Assembly (NCBI GenBank): GCA_003439945.1
Contig: QVRM01002780.1
Span: forward strand, 62,001-126,000
Source: Dermanyssus gallinae
Lineage: Eukaryota; Arthropoda; Arachnida; Mesostigmata; Dermanyssidae
DNA: 64,000 nucleotides
Reading direction: 5' to 3'
In this document: one piece after another, positions 47,430 to 58,202 of the stretch
How positions within the stretch are numbered: the stretch's first letter is position 1
How the letters are laid out: the number at the start of each line of letters is the position of its first letter
Notes under the pieces: generated by a model
Databases searched by the model: none
Told to the model about the DNA's origin: nothing
What the model saw: only the letters and a program-made list of their open reading frames with translations
Translations under genes and position numbers: made by a program

Positions 47430-48862
47430 AAGGTGGACAACCCGGGGGTGACCACGGCCGCTTGATCCGGTTGGCATCCGCCACCGCTCCTGTCAGTCCA
47501 TAGCACCAATAAATGAAGATCCGGGCTGACAGAGTGTGAAGCTTAAGGGGGAGGTGTGTTTAGTGGGTAGGGGTCTCGACGGAACAAGATCCAGTCGTAG
47601 GGGCCGAGTACCACACAGCGCGTGTAGGCTGCCATTGCTATGCCCGTCGCGATAGCGCCTAAATGCAATCACCCTTCACCTCCAAAAGAAAAAAACAAAA
47701 TTGAAGAAGGGCGTCCGGATAGTCTCAAGCATACCGGCGCATTCCGGAGAAAATTCTGCTGAATTAGTATTAACTGGAACCGAAAGTCTATACACAACGA
47801 CATAATTTTATTGGCGTAAAATTATTTTTCAAGCCAGTTCCACACATTCTGGATTATATTAAGATCAGGTGAGACTGCAGGCCAGCGTAGGATCTCAATG
47901 TAACGTTGGTCGAACCAGCTTCCGATCAGCCTAGCGGTGTGAATCAGGGCGTTATCGTGTGTAAAAACTAAGTCTGGCCCTCCCAGCATCAGCTTAAAAT
48001 GCGCCGATTGCCCTGTTAGTAAATCCCCGTAGCGCGTCGAATAAACACGACCGTCTAAAAACACAATCGACGACTTTGTATAATACCCGACAGCAGCCCA
48101 GATCACCACTGAACCGCCACCTGAGTGATGTTTTGACAAAATTCGTTCTTCCTTGCGGACATCGTGCAAATAATAGTTAAATCGATCCGGTTCATCAAAA
48201 GTAAAACTTTTTTTTTATCCGAAAAGAGCACACTGTGTCACTCAGTGGTCCATGACATCGTATCGCGGGCACTCAGTGGTCCATGACATCGTATCGTAGG
48301 CACTCAGTGGTCCATGACATCGTATCGTGGGCACTCAGTGGTCCATGACATTTTATCGCGGGATAAGTCAAGACGAGCTTTCATCGGTCAGCGGTTAATC
48401 GTTGTTTTTCTTGTGTTTTTTGCCAATGTGTCTTTCTGAGGAAGCTTTGCATATTTCGCATGTTCGTTTGCACGCCGCCGCAATTACTCTCGCCGAGGGC
48501 GCAGAGTTTGACGCTTTCTTCAGAATTGCAGCTTGTTTCCTTCCGAAATAGATTTTGGACGCCCGAAACTTTTTTTACGGGGTATTTTTCACGTAAATTA
48601 ACAAAGTTATTGACTACTTAGGCACAACGCCCCAATTGACGGAAAATTTTGTAATTAGAGAGGCCGATGTCCTTATAAGCCTTGATATGAGCCTTTTCTT
48701 CACCCGTGAGGCGCCAGCTTAAGCCTATTGTTTCAACAAAGAAAAAACTTCTGGTAGGAGGTCTGCCTTTGCTTCTGTCGAGCCGTTAAATGAGCCCAAA
48801 CGTCGTTATTCTGCTTAATTCACTCGTTAAAAACATGCATCTTGCTAGTGACATTATTATTT
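47430..48862 (-). mobile_element. Tc1-like transposon copy A, decayed
   Basis: The minus strand carries, from right to left, long-TIR sequence, a 5' region, a transposase remnant (48560-47822) and ~390 bp of further sequence shared with copy B (both begin AAGGTGGACAACCCGGGGGT). Transposase: an HTH segment, FSDKKK near 48210, then FDEPDRF-like, HDVRKEE, GGGSVVIWAAVGYYTKS, FTHDNALIHTA and SPDLNIIQNVWNWLEK. The catalytic Glu is Gln. Four 31-bp repeats interrupt the gene at 48240-48363. The right end is split by a family P fragment. Confidence 0.85.
48240..48363. repeat. 31-bp minisatellite, four copies, inside transposase gene
   Basis: Copies containing CAGTGGTCCATGACAT start at 48240, 48271, 48302 and 48333, a 31-bp period. 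Copies B (50577, 50608) and C (51370-51420, inverted) have two. Because 31 is not a multiple of three, each copy shifts the frame. Confidence 0.93.
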
Positions 48863-49205
48863 GTTAGACGGGAGGTCGGTGCTTTGGACGTTTTCAATGC
48901 CGTGCACCTTTGGTCTGGTCCTGCATGTGACAGTCGCCACGTGTACACCAGGTACATAGTGCATGGTTATCACTACCTGGTATGTTCAAACGCAGCCTTT
49001 CACGAGGAGTAACGAGTTGTGCAACCTGCCGGTTCTGCCTGAAGATGTTGTGCCAAGTACCGATTCAGTGGGATGCACAGCGCTGAACAAAACATCGTTA
49101 CACTACTTCTCTCGAGCCGAAAGCGTGGAAGAAGTAGAGTATTATGAAGAAAACATCGTGAACTGTATATTATACTCAATCTGAGTGAAATAAATCTAAT
49201 TGGAA
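48863..49205 (+). mobile_element. Family P non-LTR fragment, copy 4, nested in Tc1 TIR
   Basis: 3' end of family P: the plus strand reads GGLDVFNAVHLWSGPACDSRHVYTR-like tail sequence (in pieces: FNAVHLWSGPACD, HVYTRYIVHGYHYLVCSN), then stops and frameshifts, and ends TGAGTGAAATAAATCTAATT. ATTATTATTT at 48853-48862 and 49206-49215 is a plausible TSD. Removing it restores continuous Tc1 end sequence, as seen in the inverted copy at 49476-49510. Confidence 0.82.
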
Positions 49206-49778
49206 ATTATTATTTTTAGCGGTGTAGCTGTGCCACATGTGGAATTCTAGTTGTTCAAAGTAATTCGAGACCCCAACTGTCAATGTAAAGTCTTCGTTGG
49301 TTACTCTGAGAGCATGTATCCTGCTGAAAATGTGGTAAAAAATGAGTGCCCACCCATTTTTAACACATTTCATTGCATTTATTATAACCAATCGTTGTAA
49401 AGACAACGAAGACTTCCATTGACATTTGGGGTCTCGGATTACTTTAAACCACGAGATTTCCACATTTGGCACAGCTACACCGCGAAAAAATTATAATGTC
49501 ACTAGCAAATATGTATGTCTTAACGAGTGAATTAAGCGGAAAAACGACGTTTAGGGTCGTTTAACGGCTCGACACAAACAAAGGCGACCTCCTACTAGAA
49601 GTTTTTTCTTTGTTGAAACGGTGGGCTTAGACTGGCGCCTCATAAGTGAAGAAAAGACCCATATCAAGGCTTATAAGAACATCGGCCTTTCTAATCGCAA
49701 AATGTCCTGTCAATTGGGACGTTGTGCCCAAGTATTTCATAACTTTGTTAATTTAGGTAAAAAAATACGCCGTAAAAA
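49206..49778. mobile_element. Inverted Tc1-like ends with truncated copy D
   Basis: 49206-49295 (GCGGTGTAGCTGTGCC...) and 49385-49495 are inverted copies of the transposon TIR around a ~90-bp loop. 49495-49778 then repeats, inverted, the 5' region of copy A (compare 48600-48862). So copy A is followed by a truncated copy in opposite orientation, making a palindrome of about 1 kb interrupted by the family P fragment. Confidence 0.8.
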
Positions 49779-51040
49779 AAGGTGGACAACCCGGGGGTGA
49801 CCACAACTGCTTCATCCGGTTGGTATCCGCCACCGCTCTTGTCAGTCCATAGCACCATTAAATGAAGATCCGGGCTGACAAAGTGTGAAGCTTAAGGGAG
49901 AGGTGTGTTTAGTGGGTAGGGGTCTCGACGGAACAAGATCCAGCCGTCGGGGCTGAGTCCTACACAGCGCATGTAGGATGCCATGCTATGCCCGTCGCGG
50001 CAGCGCCTAAATGCAATCAACCTCCACCTCCAAAAGAAAAGAAACAAAATTGAAGGAGGGCTTCGGATGGTCTCAAACATACCGGCGCATTCCGGAGAAA
50101 AGTCTTTAGTAATAACTGGAACAGAAACTCAATACACAATGACATAATTTTATTGGCGTAAACTTATTGTTCGAGCCAGTTCCACACATTCTGGATCATA
50201 TTAAGATCTGGTGAGACTGCAGGCCAGCGTAGGACCTCAATGTAACGTTGGTCGAACCAGCTTCCGATCAGCCTGGCGGTGTGAATCAGGGCGTTATCGT
50301 GTGTAAAAACTAAGTCTGGCCCTCCCAGCATCAGCTTAAAATGCGCCCATTGCCCTTTTAGTAAATCCCCGTAGCGCGTCGAATAAACACGACCGTCTAA
50401 AAACACAATCCACGACTTTGTATAACACCCGACAGCAGCCCAGATCACCACTGAACCGCCACCTGAATGACGTTTTGACAAAATTAGTTCTTCCTTGCGG
50501 ACGTCGTGCAAATAATAGTTAAATCGATCCGGTTCATCAAAGTTAAACTTTTTAATCCGAACAGAGCACTGTGTCACCCAGTGGTCCATGACATCGTATC
50601 GTGAGCACTCAGTGGTCCATGACATTTTATCGTAGGCGAAGTTAAGACGAGCTTTCAGCGGTTAATCGTTTTTCTTGTGTTTTTTGCCAATGCGTCTTCC
50701 TGAGGAAACTTTGCACATTTCGCACGTTCGTTTGCACGCCGCCGCAATTGCCCTCGCCGAGGGCGCAGAGTTCGACGCTTTCTTCAGAATTGCAGCTTGT
50801 TTCGCTCTGAAAGAGAATTTTGACGCCCGGAACTCTTTTTTTACGGCGTATTTTTGCTTAAATTAACCCTAAATTAACAGTTATTTACTACTTGGGCACA
50901 ACGCCCCAATTGACGGGAAATTTTGGGATTAGAGAGGCCGATGTTTTTATAAGCCTTGATATGGGCCCCGAACTGTTAAATGAGCCCAAACGTCGTTATT
51001 CTGCTTACTTCACTCGTTAAAACATGCATCTTGCTGACGT
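49779..51040 (-). mobile_element. Tc1-like transposon copy B, decayed
   Basis: Same layout as copy A, including the shared left block, so A and B look like a direct duplication of one region. The transposase frame 50625-50164 (153 codons) reads KKFNFDEPDRFNYYLHDVRKEE-like sequence, GGGSVVIWAAVGCYTKS, FTHDNALIHTA and SPDLNMIQNVWNWLEQ. Only two 31-bp repeats are present. It lacks ~95 bp of the 5' region present in A (junction ~50968). Confidence 0.85.
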
Positions 51041-51045
51041 TATCA

Positions 51046-52236
51046 TTTTTTCGCGGTGTAGCTGTGCCTAATGTGGAAATCTTGTGGTTCAAAGTAATCC
51101 GAGACCCCAAATGTCTATAAAAGTCTTTGTTGTTACTCTGAGAGCATAAGCTCCCGGCGTCCAAATTCTTTTTCGGAACGAAACAAGCTGCAATTCTGAA
51201 GAAAGCGTCGAACTCTACGCCCTCGGCGAGGGCAATTGCGGCGGCGGCCGACGTGCAAACGAGCGCGCGAAATGTGCAAAGCTTCCTCAGAAAGATACAT
51301 TGGCAAAAACACAAGAAAAACAACGATTGACCGCTGAAAGCTTGTCTTGACTTCGCCCACGATAAAAAGTCATGGACCACTGATTGCCCACGATACGATG
51401 TCATGGACCACTGAGTGACAGAGTGCTCTTTTCAAATGAAAAAAGTTTAACTTTGATGAATCGAATCGATTTAACTATTATTTGCACGATGTCCGCAAGG
51501 AAGAACGAATTTAGTCGAAACGTCACTCAGGTGGCGGTTCAGTGGTGATCTGGGCTGCTGTCGAGTATTATACAAAGTCGTCGATTGTGTTTTTAGACGG
51601 TCATGTTTATTCGACGCGCTACGGTGATTTACTAAAAGAGCAATCGGCGCATTTTAGGCTGATGGGAGGGCCAGACTTCGTTTTTACACACGATAACGCC
51701 GCGATTCACACCGCCAGGCTGATGGCGTCACCAACGTCTCGTTGAGATCCTACGCTGGCCTGTAGTCTCAACTGATCTTAAAATGATCCAGAATGTGTGG
51801 AACTGGCTCGAACAATACGTTTACACCGATTAAAAAAAAACTATTTTCGAGGCTTGGGACGAGCTCTTGCAAAACGTCATCCCAAATTTGTTTAATACTA
51901 TACCAACAGGCACTTTTGAGGTTATCCGACTTTATGGAAAGTTCACTGAGTATTAAGTATAGTTGCTAAGTGCCGTGAAATTAGCCCAAATGCCGTTAAT
52001 CTGCATAATTCATTTGTTAAAGCAGGTATCTTGCTAGTGGTCTTATAAATTTTTCGCGGTGTAGCTGTTCCAAAGGTGAAAATCTTGTGGTTCAAAGCAA
52101 TCCGAGACCCCAAATGTCGATAGAAGTCTCCGCTGTTACTCTGTGAGCATGTATCACTGTGATCATCACACGATTGGTCATAATAAATGCGTGAAATGTA
52201 ACAAACATGGATGGCCCTATTTTTTTTCAGTGACTG
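51046..52236 (+). mobile_element. Tc1-like transposon copy C, most complete
   Basis: Plus orientation. The left TIR starts at GCGGTGTAGCTGTGCC (~51053) and the right one lies at 52045-52236, ending CAGTGACTG before TA. Inside, 51168-51340 encodes a paired-type HTH (KKASNSTPSARAIAAAADVQ, then NVQSFLRKIHWQKHKK). The catalytic part 51420-51960 is frameshifted: GDLGCC-type, FTHDNAAIHTA and STDLKMIQNVWNWLEQ. Again the third catalytic residue is Gln. The outer CAGTCACTG (read inward from the right) resembles Tc1-family termini. Confidence 0.82.
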
Positions 52237-52249
52237 TATATATATTTTT

Positions 52250-53005
52250 TATGGGACCGTCTTCTCCAGACGGCAAATTTATTTAAGTTCAATAACTCTT
52301 CATTAAGCTTGAAATTTCCATTATTACATAAATTCAAACAATTATAACTATTCAGGTAATTTTGCAGAAAAGGCTATCGCATGTGTCTGCCCGCTCTTGT
52401 GAGTGTGTCAACATCCTTCATATTACATAACGGTGTTTAGTAGAATTTTTTTATTTATGTTTTAAATGTGTTGAAAAACTCATCCAAATACACATGCTTC
52501 TAATATATCCGGCGAAATTAAACAAATCTGTTGTTTAAGTTTGGTTTTGCATTCATTTGTAGATAATTCTAATACACATCTAAACAGATGAGGAAATCTG
52601 GCATTTATGTTTACCAGGCGATAACTGAGCATTGAATAATTTGTCGCAAGTCTTGTATATGGGTGTGTTACAACATTGTTTACAGCACTTCTGGTAGGAT
52701 AAGCATTATTAGAAGTAGCTCCAAAGGGGGTACGGTTCCTGCTATAGTGTGTCAGAATGCTATATATGTATATTCCATAAAAGTGCAATATATTTTTATT
52801 TCTCCATATGTCCTCAGTTGTTGTCCTATAGGCCAATCCAAATACATTTCGTATGCATCTTTTCTGAAGAGTTACTAATAGTTCGACAATCGACTTAAAT
52901 AAAGCGCATAACAAAACACCATATTTTAAGTGCGAAAAAATAAATGCATAATACACGATTTTCTTAAGTTCAAGGAAGGCAATATGTCGTAACATATGCA
53001 AAAGT
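52250..53005 (-). pseudogene. CR1/L2-like element, 3' part
   Basis: The minus frame 53001-52480 encodes the RT thumb and C-terminus (MLRHIAFLELKKIVYYAFIF, SHLKYGVLLCAL, LVTLQKRCIRNVFGLAYR). It is the downstream half of the element at 56273-57600; the two meet in frame once the family P insert and one TSD are set aside. The 3' UTR runs down to about 52250, with the exact end unclear. Confidence 0.82.
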
Positions 53006-53067
53006 CAATTTTACAATTATGTTTATTTCACTCAAATTGAGTATAATATACATTCCAAAATGTTTCT

Positions 53068-54987
53068 TCATGAAGCTCTATCTTCTTCCCGCTTCCGACG
53101 AGAGAAGTAGTGCAACAATTTTCGGTCCAGCGGTGTGCATTCCACTGCATGGTACTTGGCACACCTCTGCAGGCAGAACCAGCAGGTGCACAACTCGTAC
53201 TCCTCGTGAAAGGTTGCGTTTGAACATACCAGGTAGTGATAACCATGCACTATGTACCTGGTGTATACGTGGCGATTTTCACATGCAGGACCAGACCAAA
53301 GGTGCAAGGCATTGAAAACGTCCAAACCACCGACCTCCCGTCTGGCCTGTTCGACTTTAGCTTCCCACTCCGAAATAAAACATTCGTTAGGTACTGTACG
53401 CGGCATCTTCAGCCTTAGTCGGATTGTTTCGGCAGCCGGTGGGCAGCCTGACATTAGATACACAAAACGGCTCCTCGCTCGGATAGGCAAGCAGAGCACT
53501 CGCTTCATATATAATGAAAAACACCTTTCAAGCTGTTTAAAATTCGCCAGCGTGAGGTGGTTCTACACCCTGTCAAGACCGTACATCAGCCTCGGAACAA
53601 TCTTAAGCATGAAGAGCCTCACTGCTGAGAGAACGGACAGTCTTCGGACATTGCCTACTTCCCCGTAAAGAGAGACAAGTGCTTTCCGTACTGTTTCGTT
53701 TACATGCGCTGTGAACGTCGTTCCTGTATAATGAACCCGAAGGCCAAGATACTGGAAAGAGTTAGCAAACTCCAATGGTTGGCCGCAGCAACGTATAACG
53801 TCTCTGGCAGCCAATCGACCTCCACGCCTGAATTTCATGGCTTTGGTCTTCCTGGTGTTTATCTCAAGTCCCTTCGAGACAAGGAACGCCTCTACCATAG
53901 AGGTAATTCGCTTGATGGCACCTAAATCGCGATGAGCGACAACGATATCATCTGCATACATTACCACTACGGCCTTTTGGTACTCCTGTCGGACGTAACC
54001 GACGAGGTCAGCAAGGAGAAGTGTAAACGAGACGCAGCTTAGCGGGTCTCCTTGCAGAGTTCCCACATTTTGCTTAATCTCATATACACCCTACTCACCG
54101 TCTACCAACAAGGTATCCTCCTCAAAGAAACTTGCTATTACACTCAGAAGAGAGCCACCCACTCCTGCTCGTTGGAATGCTTCAACCAGCAGATGGCGAG
54201 GGGCTTTGTCAAAGGCCTTGACGCAGTCAATAAAGACCGCATACAGATTACCTTTGGGTTGCGCCACAGCTCGCTCGATTTCTGACTGGAGAACATGGAT
54301 TGCATCACGGGTGCCTCGGCCTCTCCTAAAACCGAATTGCTCCGGTGGAAGTGCTTCTTCAGCCACCCACTCAATCCGTCGAGTAACCAACTTACAGGAA
54401 ATCTTCTTAAATGTGCGTTCTGACACGATAGAAATTTGGATCCTGCTTGTCATCACCATGCCTACCCTTGAACAGAAGAGAAAGCCTGGCGACATGCCAG
54501 ACATTAGGCATCCGCCCCCTCTTTATAATTTCGTTAAAGAAATCACAAAGAGTTTTTGCCAAAAGAGGAAGTGACTGGATCCAATGCTCATAGCAGACCT
54601 GATCGGGCCCTGAGCTCTTTCTCTTCGGGAGTGACCATAGGACCTGACACACCTCCTCCACCTCGAAAGGCAGATTCATGTTGTGCTGCTCCAGTGTAAG
54701 CGGATGCTGTACGATTGGAGATACGGCCGCAACGTCACGGTTGAATAAGAGATTAGTTAGGTGGCTCTTTACCTGCCCGTCGCTAAGCGGGTTCACCGCC
54801 CTACGAGGTCGCACGATGTAAGCTGAAGGCTCTCGTTCTGCCCTTTCGAACAGCCGTCGTTCTTCCTGCCGTGTTCCCTTTTATAATCATAGCAGAGCCT
54901 TTCTACGCTCAAAGTAGTCCCGCCTGGCTTGCAGTGATGATGGTGCTCTGGCTCTTGCCTGGCGCAGGAGTCCGAGCACTTCACCAT
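53068..54987 (-). pseudogene. Family P RT and C-terminal knuckle, nested copy
   Basis: Frames 54987-54793 (linker, YKREHGRKNDG), 54814-54407 (NLPFEVEEVCQVLWSLP, KSSGPDQVCYEHW), 54504-54091 (PPEQFGFRRGRGTRDAIHVL, FIDCVKAFDKAP), 54066-53563 (GTLQGDPLSCVSF, VMYADDIVVAH) and 53508-53068 (thumb, HVYTRYIVHGYHYLVCSN, CWFCLQRCAKYHAVEC). It is collinear with the 651-codon frame at 19192 but needs at least four frame changes. GTPQGDP has become GTLQGDP. Confidence 0.88.
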
Positions 54988-55194
54988 GGGCGAGGTAGCA
55001 GGCTCAAGAGTACCACGGGCGTGATCTCTTTTGCCATAACCTTTTCCACTTTACTGCACTTCTCATCGTTCTCTCCAACAGATCACAAGTGGAATCGATG
55101 TCAGGGCTTACCTCAAAACCGCCCACCGATCTGTCCAAAAGAGATAGATTTCTCCGTCTATTGCAGACCAGCGCGGCGGGTTATGTCGGTCTCG

Positions 55195-55857
55195 CTAAAT
55201 ACCGGGAACATCGACAACGGCCAACACTGGTTGGTGCTTTCGAGCCGCTTCATCAAGAACACCGAAGCTTTCAATTTCACAGCTGACGAGGTTGTGAAAT
55301 AACAGGCCGATGGTGCTGCTTCCATTGTGACTTAAATATGTATAGTCTTCACGCGCGTTAGCACATTTCAGACCAATATTTTCCATCACCTGAAGCAGCA
55401 CCTCGCCTTTATCATCGTTGGCCCCACAATCGATTCTGGCATTGAAATCACCGCCGGCGATAGTTGGCATGGTCAGGTTTAACTCTAAAAGTCCAAAGCT
55501 TACCGTCTCAGCAACCTCCGCAGAATCGAATGTGGGTGGGAAATAGAATACAGCGACGTTTACCCTCCCAGAGGAGAATACCACGCAGTATTCATCTTTC
55601 CTGACGCATTGCATCGGTGGTAAGCGTTTATGTAGGTAGATAGATAACCTACCCACAGGCCTTCCCCGACCTCCCGCAGGTAAGACAGCCAGCTGGTGAA
55701 AGCCCCGCATATCATTGATATGCAGTTCGTCCCGCTGAAATGTCTCTGTGAGGAGTGCAATGTCAACCAACTTAAACATGTCATCACGTGCAAGATCCAT
55801 TGCCCCCTTAAGTCCCTCACAATTCCAGAGAAGCACTCGTAGAGGTATGTTTGCCAC
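55195..55857 (-). pseudogene. Family P APE-type endonuclease domain
   Basis: A 220-codon open frame: LRVLLWNCEGLKGAM (first strand with catalytic Asn), DIALLTETFQRDEL (catalytic Glu), GRPVGRLSIYLHKRLPP, VNVAVFYFPP, AGGDFNARIDCG (GDFN Asp/Asn), then FGVLDEAARKHQPVLAV near the C-terminus, where the final SDH-type His would be. The key residues of the exo-endo-phosphatase fold are present. The frame is complete for the domain but separated from the RT by a frame break. Confidence 0.88.
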
Positions 55858-55927
55858 TACGCTTGCAGTTCTAGAACTGGTCAGTCACTTACGGGGGCTT
55901 GGACCGCCAGGCGCACTAAAGCTCTCC

Positions 55928-56194
55928 TTAACCATCCTCTCGTAGGGGACGTCCCCAACCCAGCGACGGAACAGGCCAGAATTCATTTCTGCAACAGTTT
56001 GCGTAATCTTTGTCACGCACCACCACACAGAACACAGCATCACTACCATGTGTATGTAGCTTCCAAACTGCTTCCACAGTTATGCCCTTGCCAGTAAGAC
56101 AACCCCCGTGAAACACTTGTGCGCAGCCTTGGCTGCACACGCCCTGTTGTTCACCCGTTTTTAACGGGAGCGCACACTTCGAACATCCGAACAT
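55928..56194 (-). pseudogene. Family P N-terminal PHD-like zinc finger frame
   Basis: A frame of ~88 codons from the ATG at 56194 contains CSKCALPLKTGEQQGVC, CSQGC and FHGGCL, a C-x2-C...C-x3-C...H-x2-C spacing like the N-terminal half of a PHD finger. It lies at the very 5' end of the element, 5' of the endonuclease frame. It may be ORF1 or the N-terminus of a single ORF broken by a frameshift at ~55900. Confidence 0.6.
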
Positions 56195-56220
56195 CACCAC
56201 TGCTAGCAGACAACTTCAAT

Positions 56221-56269
56221 CATTGCGTCTTCAGTACTTCGCCCTTCCCTAAATCTGAATTGTCCCGGA
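56221..56269. repeat. 49-bp filler copied from the host CR1/L2-like element
   Basis: This stretch is identical to 56958-57006, in the same orientation, and sits exactly between the 5' end of the nested family P element and its TSD. Confidence 0.92.
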
Positions 56270-56272
56270 ATG

Positions 56273-57600
56273 TATGCAAAAGTAAAGCATCTGTCCTAAG
56301 TTTGTTTATCATATGTTTAATATGAATTTCCCATTTGATGTTATTTTGGAACGTCAGACCAAAGTATTTATAGTCATGTACCTCACCATTTATCGGACAA
56401 TTGCAGTTTGCCTCAAGAACTACGCTCGAGCCGGCAACAGAGTCGAAGCACAGCCTGGTATCATTTTATCTGTTAAACGGCTGGTTTTCGACTTTCGTAT
56501 TAGCATAAAAATCTAAGGAAGCACATAAATGGCAGGTAATGTTAAATGGTAGTTCAGCAGCGTACCCCATCTTGATTTTTATCATTTTCGTCTTCTTTAC
56601 ATTAAGACATAGATTGTTGATTCGCTACCAGAGCTTAATCCTCGCCATAGTACTTGTTACCTTTTCTATTAGCTCATTTCTGGAATCACTCTTAATTAGA
56701 ATGCATGTATCATTCACGAACTGAACAATTTTCACATCATTACAAAATGAGTGTATATCGTTAATGTATATATATTTTTTTCAAGTTAATTCACCATAAA
56801 TTGGTAGTGTGTTAATGTATATATTAAACAGTGTTAGTCCCAGAACGGAACCCTGAGGTACGGCATGATTAACAAAAGCAGGTTTACTCAAACATTCCTT
56901 ATACTTTGTACGCTGTTGCCTGTCAGATAAGTAATCTTCAAGTATGTCGTATTTTGTCATTGCGTCTTCAGTACTTCGCCCTTCCCTAAATCTGAATTGT
57001 CCCGGACATAGAATGTCACTTTTTTCAATGAAATCAACTAGTTGAGACTTAATTATTTTTGTTCGAAAATGTTACCAAATACAGTGGTAATAGAGATAGG
57101 CATAATGTTTTCAAGGCAAATCTTACCTCCTTTATGAAGCGGCGTAACTAAAGATGATTTAAATATTGTGGGGAAAGTTCCACTTTGTAGACATAATTTG
57201 TAAAGATGCTCCAGCAATGGTGCCAGAACATCTGCATTTTCTTTTACTAGTTTTGTAGAAATCTTATCGGTTCCCTTAGCTGCTGAGTTTTTCAGAAGTT
57301 TAATAGCTTGCAGTACTTTAGTTGAGGATGGCGTTTTGAGGATCATTTTGTTTGTTGGTCCTTTAAGGCCAGTTAGAAGTGTTTTACTACTGGACCCAGC
57401 GGAGTCCGCAATTTTAGTTCTAATCCCTGCTAGATGTGCATTGAGGTAGTTTAGTTTCTATTATTGTAATACCTTTGAAACTTAACTCGTAACCTTGAGT
57501 CGCTAAGTTCGCAAGCCGTATGTAACCATGTACTCCTCTTCATAATTTTTTGTTTGCGCTCGATAGTTTCAAAGAATCCAGGCAACTCATCTTTCCAGGA
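56273..57600 (-). pseudogene. CR1/L2-like element, 5' part (RT fingers and palm)
   Basis: 57346-57053 encodes RT fingers: AIKLLKNSAAKGTDKISTKL, FKSSLVTPLHKGG, MPISITTVFGNIFEQK. Further down, CPGQFRFREGRSTEDAM (~57000), HAVPQGSVLGLTLFNIYIN (~56860) and an FVND box in place of YADD (~56730). It stops at 56273 in the thumb, where family P inserted. Scattered stops in the palm make it inactive. The upstream border is near 57600. Confidence 0.82.
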
Positions 57601-57714
57601 GCTAAACCCCAGGCAGAAGGAAAGCGGCAGGCCAGTGCGTGGCTACTAGATTTATTAAAAACATAGGTACATTAAGTGCAATGGCACGTCGGGACGGTCA
57701 ACTAGAGGAAGGGT

Positions 57715-58130
57715 GTAGAGTGGGAGTGGGAAATGAATTCTCTCCTGCAGGAGACAAGCAGTAAGAATTGGACAAGCAGAGTTGGCTTGGTGGTCGGTGG
57801 GAATCAAAGTGCCTCAGGGTGCGGTCTTTGGACTGCTCATGTTCTTAATCCTTCTTAGCTGCACCCTCAATCAAACAATACAGGCAGATAGATCATCGTG
57901 GTTGCTCTATTGTGTTCGCCGATGATGTTAAGTTCCCATTGACCGCATTGACCACTACATGATCCAGTAAACGCAAGTAAAACAAATATCATCATGCCTT
58001 TAGGCTATACGATCCTAACAGCCTTTTGCTTTGAGAGAAGCGTGTATTTTTTTCTCTGATCATTCAAAGTATTGGCCTTATGCGTCATGAAAAGCATCAA
58101 ATGGCAGTCTCTTTTGGGTACTGAAGCGTC
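57715..58130 (+). pseudogene. Jockey/CR1-like RT palm fragment
   Basis: The plus strand at ~57800-57860 reads GIKVPQGAVFGLLMFLILLS, the PQGS-type strand, and ~57905-57940 reads SIVFADDVKFPL, a FADD active-site box in another frame. Neighbouring sequence is eroded. The Tc1 element at 58203 lies just downstream. Confidence 0.6.
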
Positions 58131-58202
58131 TAAATATCTTGCCTTAGATTGATAAATCTATTGCTCGCTTGGCATGTATACCTAAACATATATATGTATA
58201 TA

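Larger units (their letters stand above)
53006..56220 (-). mobile_element. Family P non-LTR element, longest copy, nested in CR1/L2-like
   Basis: It carries, from 5' (right) to 3': a PHD-like zinc finger frame, an APE endonuclease, linker, RT and cysteine-rich tail, ending TGAGTGAAATAAACATAATT. TATGCAAAAGT occurs at 52995-53005 and 56273-56283 as an 11-bp TSD. A 49-bp filler lies between its 5' end and the right TSD. Several frameshifts make it inactive. It shows that family P elements are APE-type, which the truncated 19-kb copy does not. Confidence 0.9.
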
